A DNA stretch of 64,000 nt from Eonycteris spelaea (lineage: Eukaryota > Chordata > Mammalia > Chiroptera > Pteropodidae), in contig PUFA01000183.1 in assembly GCA_003508835.1 (NCBI GenBank), forward strand, positions 3,217,575 to 3,281,574, given 5' to 3'. The position numbers and the translations under genes are program-made. The notes beneath the pieces were generated by a model. It did no database searches and was not told the DNA's origin. It saw only the letters and a list, made by a program, of their open reading frames with translations. Positions 12,225-24,212 of the stretch are shown here, one piece after another. Positions within the stretch are counted from its first letter, which is position 1; each line of letters begins with the position of its first letter.

Positions 12225-12430
12225 TTAATTCTTTGCCAGAAATTTTACACTTAATAACCCTTTACTCATAACCACCTTATGAGGGAGGTATATCGTCCTC
12301 AGAGGTAAAGAAACAGTCACAGGGAAAAATAGCATGCCTGATGTCACATACCTAAGTAAGTGGAGTCAAGATTTGAGCTCAGATAATTTGTGGAGCTCAT
12401 GCTCTTAGTTTATAGCCTCTGTCCTAAAGC
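12225..12430 (-). repeat. MIR SINE fragment
   Basis: The segment reads as reverse-complement MIR: 'aataaccctttactcataac' then 'accttatgagggaggtatat', a degenerate 'gaggtaaagaaacagtcaca' core (12302-12321), 'gatgtcacatacctaagtaa' (12340-12359), and a final 'gagctcatgctctta' (12393-12407). The order matches the family; divergence is typical of this old mammal-wide SINE. Confidence 0.65.
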
Positions 12431-13594
12431 TAACGAGATAAAGGAGACAAAATTAACATACTAAGCCATAAAATGTTCAAAATGATAGTGATACCTCCCA
12501 AAGAATGTCAAAGATAGGTTAGTAGGTGGTAGTACGATCTGATTGACCCTGCTGTTGATTACTTAGGACAGCTTTAAAATCCAAGCCAACCTAACTTAGA
12601 TGAATGAATTCATATTCACTTGTATGTAAGAATCCAACCAAAACAGCTATTATTAATTACCTCTCTGTTTCTACTTCATCAAAAAATAGTTTTGTGTCTT
12701 TACCACTCAGATCATAGGGTGTGACCCCTAGTACTGCATTTGTGTTTTCTTGCTGATCCCCCTGACTGAACTCTGCCTGTCTGCCTGAACCCACAGTACC
12801 TGACCTCTAGATCCTACCTCCCTAAATCCACGGCGTTCAGATGGTTTGCCCAGTGTGAGGAAATCATCTGGCTTCTTGGCTCTACATTTGTTTGGGGGAC
12901 CCAAGGGTACTCCCAAATGAACTGAATCTCTAGCTTTAATATCCTTGCTGTGTGTAACCTCTTAGATCAGTTTCATGTTATGGCTTCTGTTGCTCTTCAA
13001 AGTTAATTCTTCCCAAATAAGGCATGACCTGCTGGTCAGTAAAATACTGGGGTGTTTTATAGTCAACATATGTATTCCTTGATAGTTTATCTGATATGTC
13101 TGCTATAAAATTATTTTTGTTTTTAAGAGTTTTCATAAAGTTAACTTCACTGCCAAATAATACTCATTACCCACATTTTTAGACAAGGAAAAAAAACTAA
13201 GATTGCATTAGAATAGGATTTTGCATCAGGATTCTAAAATCCAACACATGGCACAGTGCCAACAGTTACCTTTCGTTAGATAAGTGCTCCATAGAATTTA
13301 TCTAGAGACCTGTGAAAGGAAGCATGAGAATGATGAAATCATAACCTCATCTTCCATCCACACCTTCATAATTGTTAGACCTAAAGATGTTGGAAATCTT
13401 TTTGGCTAAGCTTACTCTTCATCTTGTTTCATTTCCTATCTTAATATAATCTTTTTATATGAGAGCATGCTGTTTAAATTTTTATAATTTTAACATGGGT
13501 ACAGTGTATAATTTTACAGTTTGTAGTATCTGATGTTAAGTAACAATTTCCTTACAGATATATAAAGACATTAAAATTAACTAAAATATATGTG

Positions 13595-13650
13595 ACCCCT
13601 AGCAGATACCTAATAAACATTTAATATTGAATGAATGAATGAATGAATAT
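13595..13650 (+). repeat. L2 3' terminus with GAAT microsatellite
   Basis: 'agcagatacctaataaacat' followed by four to five GAAT units (13627-13649) is the typical 3' end of an L2 element, whose terminal short tandem repeat has the TGAATGAA form. Confidence 0.55.
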
Positions 13651-14454
13651 CCAATTTATTTAATGTGGTGGTTTTAAAAGGTAAGTCGGAATTTTTAGAA
13701 TTTTGTTATCAGAAACAGTCTTATCATTTTAGAACCTTTATGTCTTCAAAGTGTTTACTTTTAACATTCAGTATTTTATATTTAATTTCTTGAAGTTGAA
13801 AAGATGAAAGTCCTCATAGAAACAGTAAAATGAATTTTTTAGATTAAATACAGACTATGCTTTTGGTTATTTGCTCCTGTGGTTATTTGCTTTAATAAAG
13901 GCACATCTAAAGAAATGCTTAGAATTAAGATTCATTCAAGAATTCATGCAAGAATTGAGAATGTAAAGAACCAAGTAAGTAATATAAATTAGAAGTAAAA
14001 ATGTTCATTAGATTCATTTGACGATTGCATACATTGAGAATCTATAAATTATTGTCTTCTTTTGTCCTCATTTTTAAGTCTCAGACAATGAAACTTCCAA
14101 CTCTTCATTCTCATGCAGTAATGTGTGTACAGCTATTCATTCATGTAACAAGTCACTTTGTTCAGATGCACTTCCCTCAGATACTGGTCTCTTCAGTGTC
14201 AACAATATACATATTATTAAGATAACATTGAGCATGTAAGAGAAGCTAAATCCAGAGGCTTTCCCACTGGTTAGAAGACCATGAAATGAAGCAAAAGGTT
14301 ATAATTCAGTAAAATAAAATTAATATTTATGAATATTATGCTAAATAAGTGTTCAGGTAGCTTGGTTACTTTGCTAGAAGAATGACAGTGTAAATAGAAG
14401 CTTAAACTGTTCCTATCCCAGAAAAGTTAAGTGTGGTAATATTCAAATACTGAA

Positions 14455-14555
14455 AAGTTGGCTCTGCTACTAGTCATTGTGACCTTAACCAAGCTGCTTT
14501 CTCTTCAAGCCTCAGTTTTAAATTGTAAGTAAGAGGTTGAACTTGGTTGTCTTAC
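14455..14555 (+). repeat. MIR SINE fragment
   Basis: 'ggctctgctactagtcattg' (14460-14479), 'tgaccttaaccaagctgctt' and 'caagcctcagttttaaattg' follow the MIR core in order (the part around 'tgtgaccttgggcaag' and 'cctcagtttcctcat'). Confidence 0.55.
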
Positions 14556-15529
14556 CCCAAATTTTAATAAGCCTACAACAGAGTTGGCCTTCATTATACT
14601 CAATTTGTAAATAATTCTGTACACTGACATATTACTCATAAAAGCAAAGGGAACGGTTAAATCTTGTAGATTAACACCTCAACTGTATGAGACACAACAA
14701 AAAATCCCACAAACAGATAAAGAGAGGCACTCACTGTAAATGACTAATAATAAAAAATTTTTAAAAGGTTTATCAGATAAAGCATTTAATTGAATTAATG
14801 GGACAAAATGGAGCACTTAATGATTTAATTAGCTGAAGTTTAGACTTTTCTAAAACATTTCATATGTTTTCTTAGAGTATGCCGAATATTAAACTTTATG
14901 AGTAAGGATCTTATTAAGTCATAAAAATATCATATGATAAAGTTATATAATAGCTATAGAAGTTTTAAGAATTGTGTTCAATGTGTTTTAAGCCATATAA
15001 CCCAAAGTGTGTTTGATTAGTTTTTCTTAAAATTGACTTATTTCTTCTTAAAGTGAAGTTCAAGAGACTTAAGATTAATTACAGATTCAATTTGAAGAAT
15101 TTCATTTTCCTTTAAGCAAAATTTCATTTTATTTGAAACTCAACAAAATTATATTTATAATTTGACAACACACCTGAAAGATGTACACTCTAAAGGATTC
15201 GAATTACAAACCTTGTAGTTATAATCTGTTGGTTGTGATCAAGGCCATGTATTTGTAGTCTCTACTATTGCCAGAAATTGGATCAGAAGGGACTGTATTA
15301 TCAAGAATGGCTACTGGTTTTGATCATGATCATGTTATATACATGGGGTGTATTAGATCATGCAGATCTAATTTTGAATAGTGAAAATCTGAGGTGATAA
15401 TTTGAGGTTTCAAATTCTGTAAATGAGAAAATATAACTATTTCATCTAAAATAGTAAAATACTACTTTAAAATGTCTTAAAATTTTTCTGTTTGCATTTG
15501 TAAGTTTGCATTTGTAATTTTTTATTAAG

Positions 15530-15860
15530 GGCCTATTCTATGCCTCATAATTCACTAAAATCTAAAAAAGAGGTCTCTGTCAACAAAGAACTTTTGGCCT
15601 AGTTGGAAACATTATACCAACACATAAGAAACAACTAGAGACTAGTGGAATGTAAAGTCTGTCTTGCTGACTTGAAATGCAGTAGAAACAGAAAGGAAAT
15701 GTGGACTTAGACTCATCAGAGAAGACTTCTTAGAGGAGGTGGAAGATGAGCTGGGCTTAAAGAATGAATGAATTCAGTGAAGTGAAGGAATGAAGACTTT
15801 CAAGTGCAGAATACATGGACTAAGGCATGATCAGGTGGGAAGGAGTAAAGTAGATATAGT
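15530..15860 (-). repeat. Probable LINE2 fragment
   Basis: 'cagagaagacttcttagagg' (15717-15736), followed by 'gatgagctgggcttaaagaa' (15745-15764) and 'ggactaaggcatgatcaggt', resembles the reverse complement of the L2 3' region in order. Very diverged; an alternative old family cannot be excluded. Confidence 0.4.
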
Positions 15861-16379
15861 AGATGAAAGCAGAGCCTTGTGTTGAGGAATAGGTAGTAAA
15901 ATGATTGTAACCATGTTTGAAATTGTTTTCCTTTACATAAGGAGTCCTAATTTCTAATAGAAGAAAACAAGTATTCGGATTGCCAACCCCTCCGAGAGCC
16001 AAGGTGTGATGATCTGAAGAAGAAACACGACTTGTAAGAAATATTGGAAGGAAATCTAGGCCTAAATTAGACAAATTTACTCTAAACATTAGGGGATTTA
16101 CAGCTTTTAACTCAGCAAATCAAGTGAAAACTCTTGAGAGGAAAGGTATGCGTAGCATATTTCTGCTGTCGGGGTATTTTTTTTACCCTAGTAAGATTGA
16201 CCTTACTTCTATGGGAATGATTGCCAATAAATACCAAAGTATTAAGCCAAATAGAAATACTCCTTTCCAAACCTCTAATTTGCATCCAAGCCTTAGCTCA
16301 AATTATTTACTCCTAGAATGACCACTTCCTTCATCTTCAACTGTTTAAATCTTAAGCTATCTAACCCCTGCATGAAATT

Positions 16380-16545
16380 GCCCTAGTTCATTTTCCTCTT
16401 CAGCCAGAAATGCCATTTCTCCTGTGTACTTCTATACCTAACAGAACAATTAATACATCCTGCCTATGGGCAGGGGCTATCATTTTTTATTGTGTACTCT
16501 GCAAGCCTAATATAACAGGTACTTGATAAATGAGAGTTGATTGCT
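16380..16545 (+). repeat. LINE2 3' end fragment
   Basis: A pyrimidine-rich block is followed by 'ctgcctatgggcaggggcta' (16460-16479), 'ttttattgtgtactctgcaa' and 'ggtacttgataaatgagagt'. These correspond to the L2 3' UTR ('gggcagggactt', 'gttcactgctgt', 'ggcgctcaataaat'). Confidence 0.55.
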
Positions 16546-19500
16546 GAAAATCAGCAGTAAGCCTTTATGATAAATTAATATAATCTGGAAAGGCTAAATA
16601 CCAGCTAGATGTAATGTCTAGGCTCTTTCTTGGTAATTTAGGAATTCTCCACCTTTTACTACTTATCAGGGTTCCTCTTATTTTCTGTTATATATTTACA
16701 TTCATCCCTCAAGGTTTAGCTACCTTGCAGTGTCCTTTAAAATTTTTTTAAAAGTCAAAACTATAGGCAGGGGAATGAATAGTTGGAAGGCCTATGAAAT
16801 TTTAACATCCTTTTTTGAGGGCTGTTTAGATGATCTAACTGATCATCTAAAGCTTTCCAACAAAGTAGTTTGTTTTTTGTTGGCTTTTGTGTGTTTGAGG
16901 GGATAGAAGATAGTAGTAGAATGAAAAGTCTTTGCATTAAAAAATACTTTTCAAGAAACATTACTATAATCACAAAAACGTATTGAGTATCTGCTGTAGT
17001 TCTTTAAAGTGATTCTGAAGAAAATGATATGCTTCTAAATCCCTCTGCTTATTGGAGCTATCTTATTGACTGGAATAGGTTTCCTTATAAACTTTCTTGG
17101 ACAATTTTATAAGAGACTCGATCACACCAAAAAGCTTTAAGAAATCGAAGAAGGCAAAATTGTCGATCAATTATGCAACATTTGTTTTCTGCTAGGACAT
17201 TTAACTCAATGTGATAGGCATCTATTTTTATGTGCCCTAAGAGCTTTTATGTAAAATCTGTAGGACATGTCTGTTTTCCGGAATCTATATATAAACGATA
17301 TATTTTTAATCTTGCTTCCGTTGGGTTTGCTTTAGCTTTGAGAGTAGTTGACATGTTTGTTACACTTAACATTTAGTCAAAAGTCAAAAATTCAACCAGC
17401 AATTAAAGAGTGGTTCCTGAGATGAAGCAGTTTCTTCTCTATGTTGATTTGCTTCATGATCTGTTTTCTAGGCATGTATTTTGACACCACCAGTAACCCC
17501 ACCCCACCCCTAACAAAGGTGAGAACTGACTATATCATGGGTACCTAGAACACATGGAGAAAGGACTGAGACTGGAAGCTGCAAGCAGACATTGTACGGT
17601 GCAGAGTACCTGACAACAGCCCAATGTAAAGGGCAGTAAATGCCGCATGAGATGAACCCCTCAACACAAAACTGTAAGTAACTTTGGGGAATTAGAGGGG
17701 GATTACAAAATTGTCTCTGATGACTCAATAAAAAAAAATTTAAGTTATTGGACCTTTGCCTAGAAAACCAATTAGAGGACTTTAGTCTTGATATAGCAAG
17801 AAATATGGAGGCAGTGTAGCCTCTTGAAACAAAATAGTGGAAGTTGAGAAAGTAATGGGATTTTTGGAAATTAAATCTGGCAAAACTATATATAGGATCT
17901 AGAAATAAAGTCTAGTGGCAAGCAAACTGGGCATGTGACTACTGTAGTAATCTAGGAGTGAAGAAATCCTGAACAGACTAGTGGCAATGAGAATGGAAAT
18001 GAAAGAATAAATTTATTTCAAAAGGAAAAAATTGTAGAACATCATGATTTGTAATACTGAATTTAAGATATGTAAGCATTCCATTTGAAATGCTTTGATT
18101 AAAGTTCACTTAATATACAGAACTGTCATTCTATGTAAAAGGCTGAACAGGTATATTTGTCACTATCCACATAAAGCTGATAAGGGTAGACAATCTAAAT
18201 GCAGCTCATTAATAAGGACAGTAGGACCCTTTTAAAAAGAAATACATAAACATGTTTATGTAAATAAATTTGATTAGTTATATCATCTTAAACATTTCCA
18301 AAATTAAAACTTTCCCTTTTCTCACAAGCTTGGCCTGTGAGAAAATCCTTAAATTTGTATGGTTGTGAGGGTCGTTGACTAAAATGTGTTGATATTCTTG
18401 AAACTTACATTTACTCTTATTAATAAAACAAAGATCTTTCCCAGGATTAGATTAAGGAAATGAAATAGAGAATTTAAAGTCCAAACAATTCAGTCAGTTG
18501 AAACCTCGTAAAATTGACATGGCTTTAATTTCTCAATTGGAAAGGCAAGTAATTGAATTGTGGGAAATGTGCTGGTCTCGTTTCGAGAAACAGTACAGCA
18601 CAAAGACCTGGCATTCTAGCTGAAGAGCTGTAATAATAAACAGAAATGTGAAAACCAGGAAGACAAGTTTTCCAAGAGTAGTGCAACTGTGGCATTTCAA
18701 AGGAGATATAACAAGAAATTCCGGAAGGTAGCCAAAAATAGGTCTAGATAACTGAGATTCCTTATTTGAATACTTATTTTTGATGGAGAAGCATAGTTAA
18801 GAGTAAATGAAGGTTCTACAAGGTCTGAAACTTCTTCTCACCCTAGATGGGTTTGCTTCTGAGAAAAAGTATTAGCCAAAAAAAAAATCTAATAGGAATT
18901 CAGTACTGCTTAACTTGTAACCGGGAGTTTAAAAAGTAACTGAAGCAAAAAAAATTTAATTAATTGAAAGCAAATATTTTGGTTTTCTAGGAGCTAACTC
19001 TTGTTTTGTAGGATTCCTATTTAGAAAGTCAAAGTATCTTGCATTGTTTACCTAGTTATTACTTGCCATAAAAAATAGCCACACATCATTAGACAGAAAT
19101 ACCATATTATTCTACATCTTTATTTTTTAATATGTTCTATTTTAATGATATGTAAGAAATCTAACATGTTAATCTGCACTTCCAAATAGCCTTCTTAAAA
19201 TCGAGTAATAAGTCTTCTGGATAGACTAGAATCTTTCAGACCATTTCACCACACTCCTTGAACCATTTGATTAATCCAAGTTCAGTAAATGTACTTCAAG
19301 CCAGGTTATCCAGAACTGGGAACATTTTATTTTCTGTATTTCCATCCTAGTTACATCTGACTCACATTCCTGGCCTAGTGACTTCTGTCTTTTCATAACT
19401 CCTAAATTATGGAGGTAAGTCAAGATTTAATATTGATTATAGTCATGTAACATTTATTCTGAACTTGTATTCCCTTAACGTTCCTTCAATTACTAAGCAC

Positions 19501-21695
19501 TCTTGTAGCATTACATTTTTATTAACAAATTATGTATATTCCAATTTTTGCTGTAACTTTCAACTAGTTTTTCTACATCTATTTTCATCTCATTTTTTAA
19601 TCACCCAAGTAAATGTCTAGTAGAAAAATACTATGATTTTTTTTCTATTGTCTTTAATCAGCTTTCAGACTCTGATCTGAAGTATCCTCATCCATCTTTG
19701 AATCTGCTGTAATTCTTATTTTCCAAGTGCCTGTTCACTGAGACTATAGCATTCCAAATTTTTCAGTACAGTTCAGTTGAGACTATTAGATATCCAGCCC
19801 TACAGGGGATTGTAAAGAACAGTATAAGGCACAGTCCCAGCCCTCATCTTATAAGAACTCATGGAACCTCAAATATTGCAGCCAGACTTTCTTGGGGACT
19901 TGAGAACCCAAAGAAATTCAAATTCTTACCAGAATATGAAATGATAGAGTAACATGAAATAGAAACACTTGGTATTTTGTATTTTACTCAACTGATAGAG
20001 TAAAAAGGCGCTTTAAAACAATAATTTCTAGATTTGAGGTGTTGGTGTAAAATCTGAAGGTGCAGAATGCTGCCTACCTAAAAGCTCTATAGTTAGACGA
20101 GTCTTAGGCACATTTTGGTTTTGGAACAAAGTCCTCATTTTTGCTGCAGGTTGTTGCTTTTTCATTGTGCCATGCTTAATATTCATTTCCCATTCACCAT
20201 GTAAGGTGTTAGTTTTTTTATCCATTTAAAGACTTTTATGGTTAGATCCAATCATTTAGGTAAATATTAAGGTACTTTCTAAGCTTAATAGTTATTAGGT
20301 GATGAGTTTTCTTGGTGAAATTTGTACATAACTTTTCATCTCTAGTAGGTCTAATAGAAGGCCTAATAATTCTCGAGGTGTAATTCTCTGGCAAAGCTGA
20401 TGGATAATTATGTTTTTTAAAACACTAAGTTTGATGGCACATTGTTCTCTTTCATGGGTTCTTTGGCTCCAGGAAGGTAATAAAATTTCCTAAATTAAAA
20501 AAAATTTCCTCATAGTGGTTTCTACATTGTTAAACTTGATGTAACAGAGTCAACTTCCCCAGCAAAAAGGAAAAATAACAGAATATAGAAGATTTACAGA
20601 GCTCTTAGCAAGTCTTTATTATCCCACCAAGGTCTCTGGTGATATGAACCTTTCTATTATTTATGATAGAGAACAATATAAAAACTTATAAAGCAAAGCT
20701 AAAGTTTGTCAGATGTAAACAGTATATAAGACAAATTAGAAACAACTATGATTCCCTAAACCATATATTTCTCAAACTGCTTTCCCTTGACTGTTTTATA
20801 TTACTTAGGGCTCCCGATTTCAGATATGTTTTGAAAGCAGCCTAAATTAATTCCAACTTTACCAATACCTAAGAACTCTTTCTAATTATGACTTGTATAT
20901 TAAATCCAAGAGTATTCAACATTAGACCTCCTTTTCAGAAAATCTTTGTAGAAAGAACTTCCAGTTGTTTATAAAGTAAATTATTGAGGTTTAAGAATAA
21001 GCTAAAATCTTTAGCGCCTTATCAGAAGTGAAACTGTGGGTGATGGAAGGAAGCTGAATTAAACATTAGAGAAGTACAAGAATAGGGGAGGGCCAACTAT
21101 TGATGGTACCATTAAGACTGATAGAACCTTACCATGCCATTGTGATGATTCATACTTGTGTATATGAGGTATATATTATTTGATGAACAAAGTTTTCAGC
21201 ATGGTTAGCCAAGATAAACTTCTGCCATTATTTTCTTAAAATTAAATTGACAAATCAGTTCATTGAATTAAGTGGTGCCCATATGAAAATGTTAGTCTTG
21301 TTTTTCTAAACCAGACCAGAGTTTTTAATTTGCCTGTGGTGCATCTAACATGTTGTCTTCAAACTACATTTGCCTTCCTCCCTTTTTAAACAAGACTCAG
21401 TTTTTTGCGTGTCTTCACATCCCGGTTACAATGTCCCACTTATTTCGGAGTGAACACGAGAGGCTTACTGAGACAATTTTGACAGATGTGTCTCCAGATA
21501 AGATAATCTCTAAAATATTTACTAAAATAAGCAACCTAATCACTTTGAAAGTACATTTCCCCTATTATGAATATTTTTAATTGTGGCAATCTGTCTCCTT
21601 CTAAAAACCTCTGCATTGTGAAATGATGGCTTTTGAGACACTATTTTATAAAAGGTTTAAGTTATTTTAATTTAAAACCATTGTCAATAGTTATG
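16546..21695. other. AT-rich presumed DLEU2 intron, no gene seen
   Basis: Apart from a weak L2-like piece on the - strand at about 17780-18000 ('gactactgtagtaatctagg', 17937-17956), nothing in this stretch matched a gene, RNA or transposon family that I know. The short open frames lack recognisable domains and are compatible with chance. Confidence 0.45.
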
Positions 21696-21699
21696 AATT

Positions 21700-21830
21700 A
21701 TATTTGTAGTAAGCTCTAAGAGGGAAGGCATTGTTTTATTCCCTTGCAATATCTCCAATGTCTAGAGTTGTATTTGGCACACAGTAGATGTCAATAAATA
21801 TTTATTGAATGAATGAATGTTATGTATGTT
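21700..21830 (+). repeat. LINE2 3' end
   Basis: 'agtaagctctaagagggaag' (21708-21727) passes into 'tttggcacacagtagatgtc' (21773-21792) and ends with 'aataaatatttattgaatga' plus GAAT units. This is a nearly complete L2 3' UTR terminus. Confidence 0.7.
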
Positions 21831-22584
21831 TCCATATATAATATGTTTCTGTTAGCTTATAAAAAGGAACATTTCTCAAAGTAGTTCTCTGAAAAAGTGA
21901 ATGACTAAGAACACATTAAAAGTAGTTTAAACATTTCCTGTTTTATTCCTTGCCAACCCATAGTTACAATATTTTTGTTACAGTATTTTTTAACCAGTTA
22001 CCAGTTTTTAATGATCTCACCAGCAAAGTACTATACAAAATTAAAGTGTTACATATATAACTACCCCAACTACACCCAACTAGTTAAAATCACATACATG
22101 CCAAAAACTTAGCGGCATAGAAATATTGTACCCTAGAATATAATGCTAGCAAGGGAAGCAAACTGAACAAACACATCACCCCCAAAACTAGGATGACACA
22201 CTAAAACAGCTAAGTTGCCTTTTCCACAGAAAGGAGAGGAGGAGTGTCACCCAAAACAAAACTCTTATTCTTAGGGCTTTTTGTCTTATTTGGGTCATTA
22301 TTTTCAATTGCTAACCTTAACATTACTAATCTTAAAGTATTTTGCCCTTTTACATTACACATAACCTTTTGAGATAGTTGGGGAATTTTTTTTTTTTATT
22401 CTTCCCTACAACCTAATATACAAATCTTTAATTACTAGAAATTTCTGGAATGTATTCTATTAGGTGAGAGTTTCACAGGAAGAGTGATAGAGTAAAATTT
22501 GTGTATGAGAAAACGTACTATGCCATAACTATGCCCCTTACCTTGACATACCTCATACATACACTATCTTTCAGGTACAGCTGT

Positions 22585-22955
22585 TCTTCCTTTTTTTAAT
22601 AGATAATATATCTACATGGCCTAGTGAAAAGTAAGTTTTCCTCCCACACCTAAACCCCACTCCCCCAGTTTTCTCTCCGCAGGTGACCAGTATCTTTGCT
22701 GAAAATTACATGCATATATAAGAAAATTAGTGTATTTTTTTAAAAAAATGGATACTATAAAATGGAAATATCTTTTTCCACTTTATATATTGTTCTGCAC
22801 CTTGATTTTTTCCACTTATAAATATTTGACAATCCTTATCAGTTTGTAAACTACTGCCTCATTTTTAGTATTTCATTGTATGAACCATAATTTACCCATT
22901 CCCTATTGATCAACTTTATTTCTAAAATCTTTTGCTATTATGATGGTTGACATAC
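22585..22955 (-). repeat. Old LINE-1 (L1M-type) 3' fragment
   Basis: Words such as 'tatattgttctgcaccttga' (22786-22805), 'aaccataatttacccattcc' (22883-22902) and 'cctattgatcaactttattt' (22903-22922) are the reverse complement of the L1M end-of-ORF2 and 3' UTR region. A short L2 tail on the + strand seems to follow at about 22960-23068. Confidence 0.6.
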
Positions 22956-23099
22956 TCACTTGAATGTGAGCTTGAGAATAAAGGTTTTTTCTTACTCATT
23001 TTTTAATCTTGAAAACTTATTATAATATATATCAAATATTCAGTAGATGTTTTTAAATGAATTAATTGTACTTCTTTAAATGGTGCTCAGCTGCTTCCA

Positions 23100-23290
23100 C
23101 TCAACAGTTTTCACCTTACTATGTACCTGGTACTCTTTGACTTAATGATTCCTCTTGTAGATGTTTATCCTAGTGTTTAATTTAAAATGACACATAGATA
23201 ACAATAATTCTTACAAGAGGAACCACTAAGTCAAAGTGTGTGGTTATTTTAAATGTTAATAGAGGTTATTTATTTTCACCAAACATAGGT
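23100..23290. repeat. Pair of LINE-1 fragments in inverted orientation
   Basis: 23135-23161 ('actctttgacttaatgattc' onwards into 'atgtttatcctag') reads as L1 ORF2-end on the + strand. 23209-23236 carries nearly the same 27 bases in reverse complement and continues as L1 on the - strand to about 23290. The two arms therefore form an imperfect stem around a roughly 47-nt loop. A 5'-inverted (twin-primed) L1 insertion, or two neighbouring insertions, would both explain it. Confidence 0.5.
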
Positions 23291-23589
23291 ACTAATTAGT
23301 AATAAACATTATTCCTCTCACTAATTGTTTGGCACAGTGCTTTACACATAGTAATGTTAACACTATTGAATGTATCAAGCTCACAATCAAAGTGAGAAAA
23401 ATTTGTTTCTATGAAAGCAGATAAGTCTATGGAGAGGAAAGGGCTGATTAATATTCCTGGAACAGAAGGAAAACAAGGTCTCACAGAAGAGGTGCAATTG
23501 AAAGGGGGTCACCCATCTTCTTCATCTTCAGTATCATTGTCATCATCATCACCATCACCACTAATAGTTACTGTGCCAGGAAATGAACA

Positions 23590-23765
23590 CAATCTTCTTT
23601 AATCCTCATATATCCTTTAAAGGAGATATATTTATTATCCCCATTTGATAGATGAAGTTGAGGCACAAATAGGTTAAATGACTTGCCCAAGTCATATAGT
23701 TAGTAAGTGACTAGGTTGGGATAAGAAATCAAGCAGTATGATTCCAGAGCCTATTCTTGAAAGCA
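23590..23765 (-). repeat. MIR SINE fragment
   Basis: A good reverse-complement MIR: 'ttattatccccatttgatag' (23632-23651), 'gatgaagttgaggcacaaat', 'ggttaaatgacttgcccaag', 'agttagtaagtgactaggtt', then 'gattccagagcctattcttg'. It lies just downstream of the KCNRG stop codon and may be part of its 3' UTR. Confidence 0.75.
23631..23636 (-). terminator. Candidate poly(A) signal AATAAA for KCNRG
   Basis: AATAAA on the - strand lies 342 nt past the KCNRG stop codon. It falls inside a MIR element, so the signal may have been supplied by the SINE. Other AATAAA words occur further on (for example near 23268), and none can be chosen without transcript data. Confidence 0.35.
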
Positions 23766-23977
23766 GAAGAAGTATGTGCCAAAGCACCATGTGCACAGTG
23801 TTCTTCAGAAAGCAGCAAGCAGTTAGTGTGGCTTAAGCATTGTTGCCCACAGATGGCATGGTAGGAGACAAGGCCAAAAAGTAGGCCGAGTACATATTTG
23901 ACTAACGTTTCCCCTAAATATGGAACCTCCATACGAGAAAATGACAATTTCCTTTTACTCTAAGAGAACAAAAAACC

Positions 23978-24212
23978 TCATTTCTTTTTCTGAGATTGCT
24001 CTGGCATGATAGCCTCTGGTTTCACTGCTTTGTTCATGGCGAGAGCTTCAGGTCTTTTTATCCTTTCAAAGCTATAGCTTTCAGTTTTGTCTTCAGATAT
24101 TGTTCTAGTGCTGACCAGATGGAAGCCTTCTGTTAATAAAGTGTCAATCAGTAAGCCGAGGACATTAGTTCCATTGGCCAATTTTCGGTTATCAGGTTTT
24201 ATAGATACATAC
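23978..24212 (-). CDS. KCNRG: KCNRG coding exon 2
   Basis: This exon encodes the C-terminal 77 residues, from YVSIKPDNRKLANGTNVLGL to the stop at 23978, and matches the human C-terminal half closely in its first two thirds. The last 20 residues (rich in K, E and P, ending EQSQKKK) diverge, as they do between other mammals. The acceptor AG is at 24213-24214, preceded by a weak pyrimidine tract (tttttgtgtgtcctag). A Met codon just upstream in the intron makes this exon look like a small separate ORF, but that Met is intronic. Confidence 0.93.

Noticed and set aside
23510..23565. Possible CRISPR-like or coding trinucleotide tract (TCATCA/TCTTCA units)
   Set aside because: A short degenerate trinucleotide repeat; no spacer structure, and CRISPR arrays are not expected in mammalian nuclear DNA.
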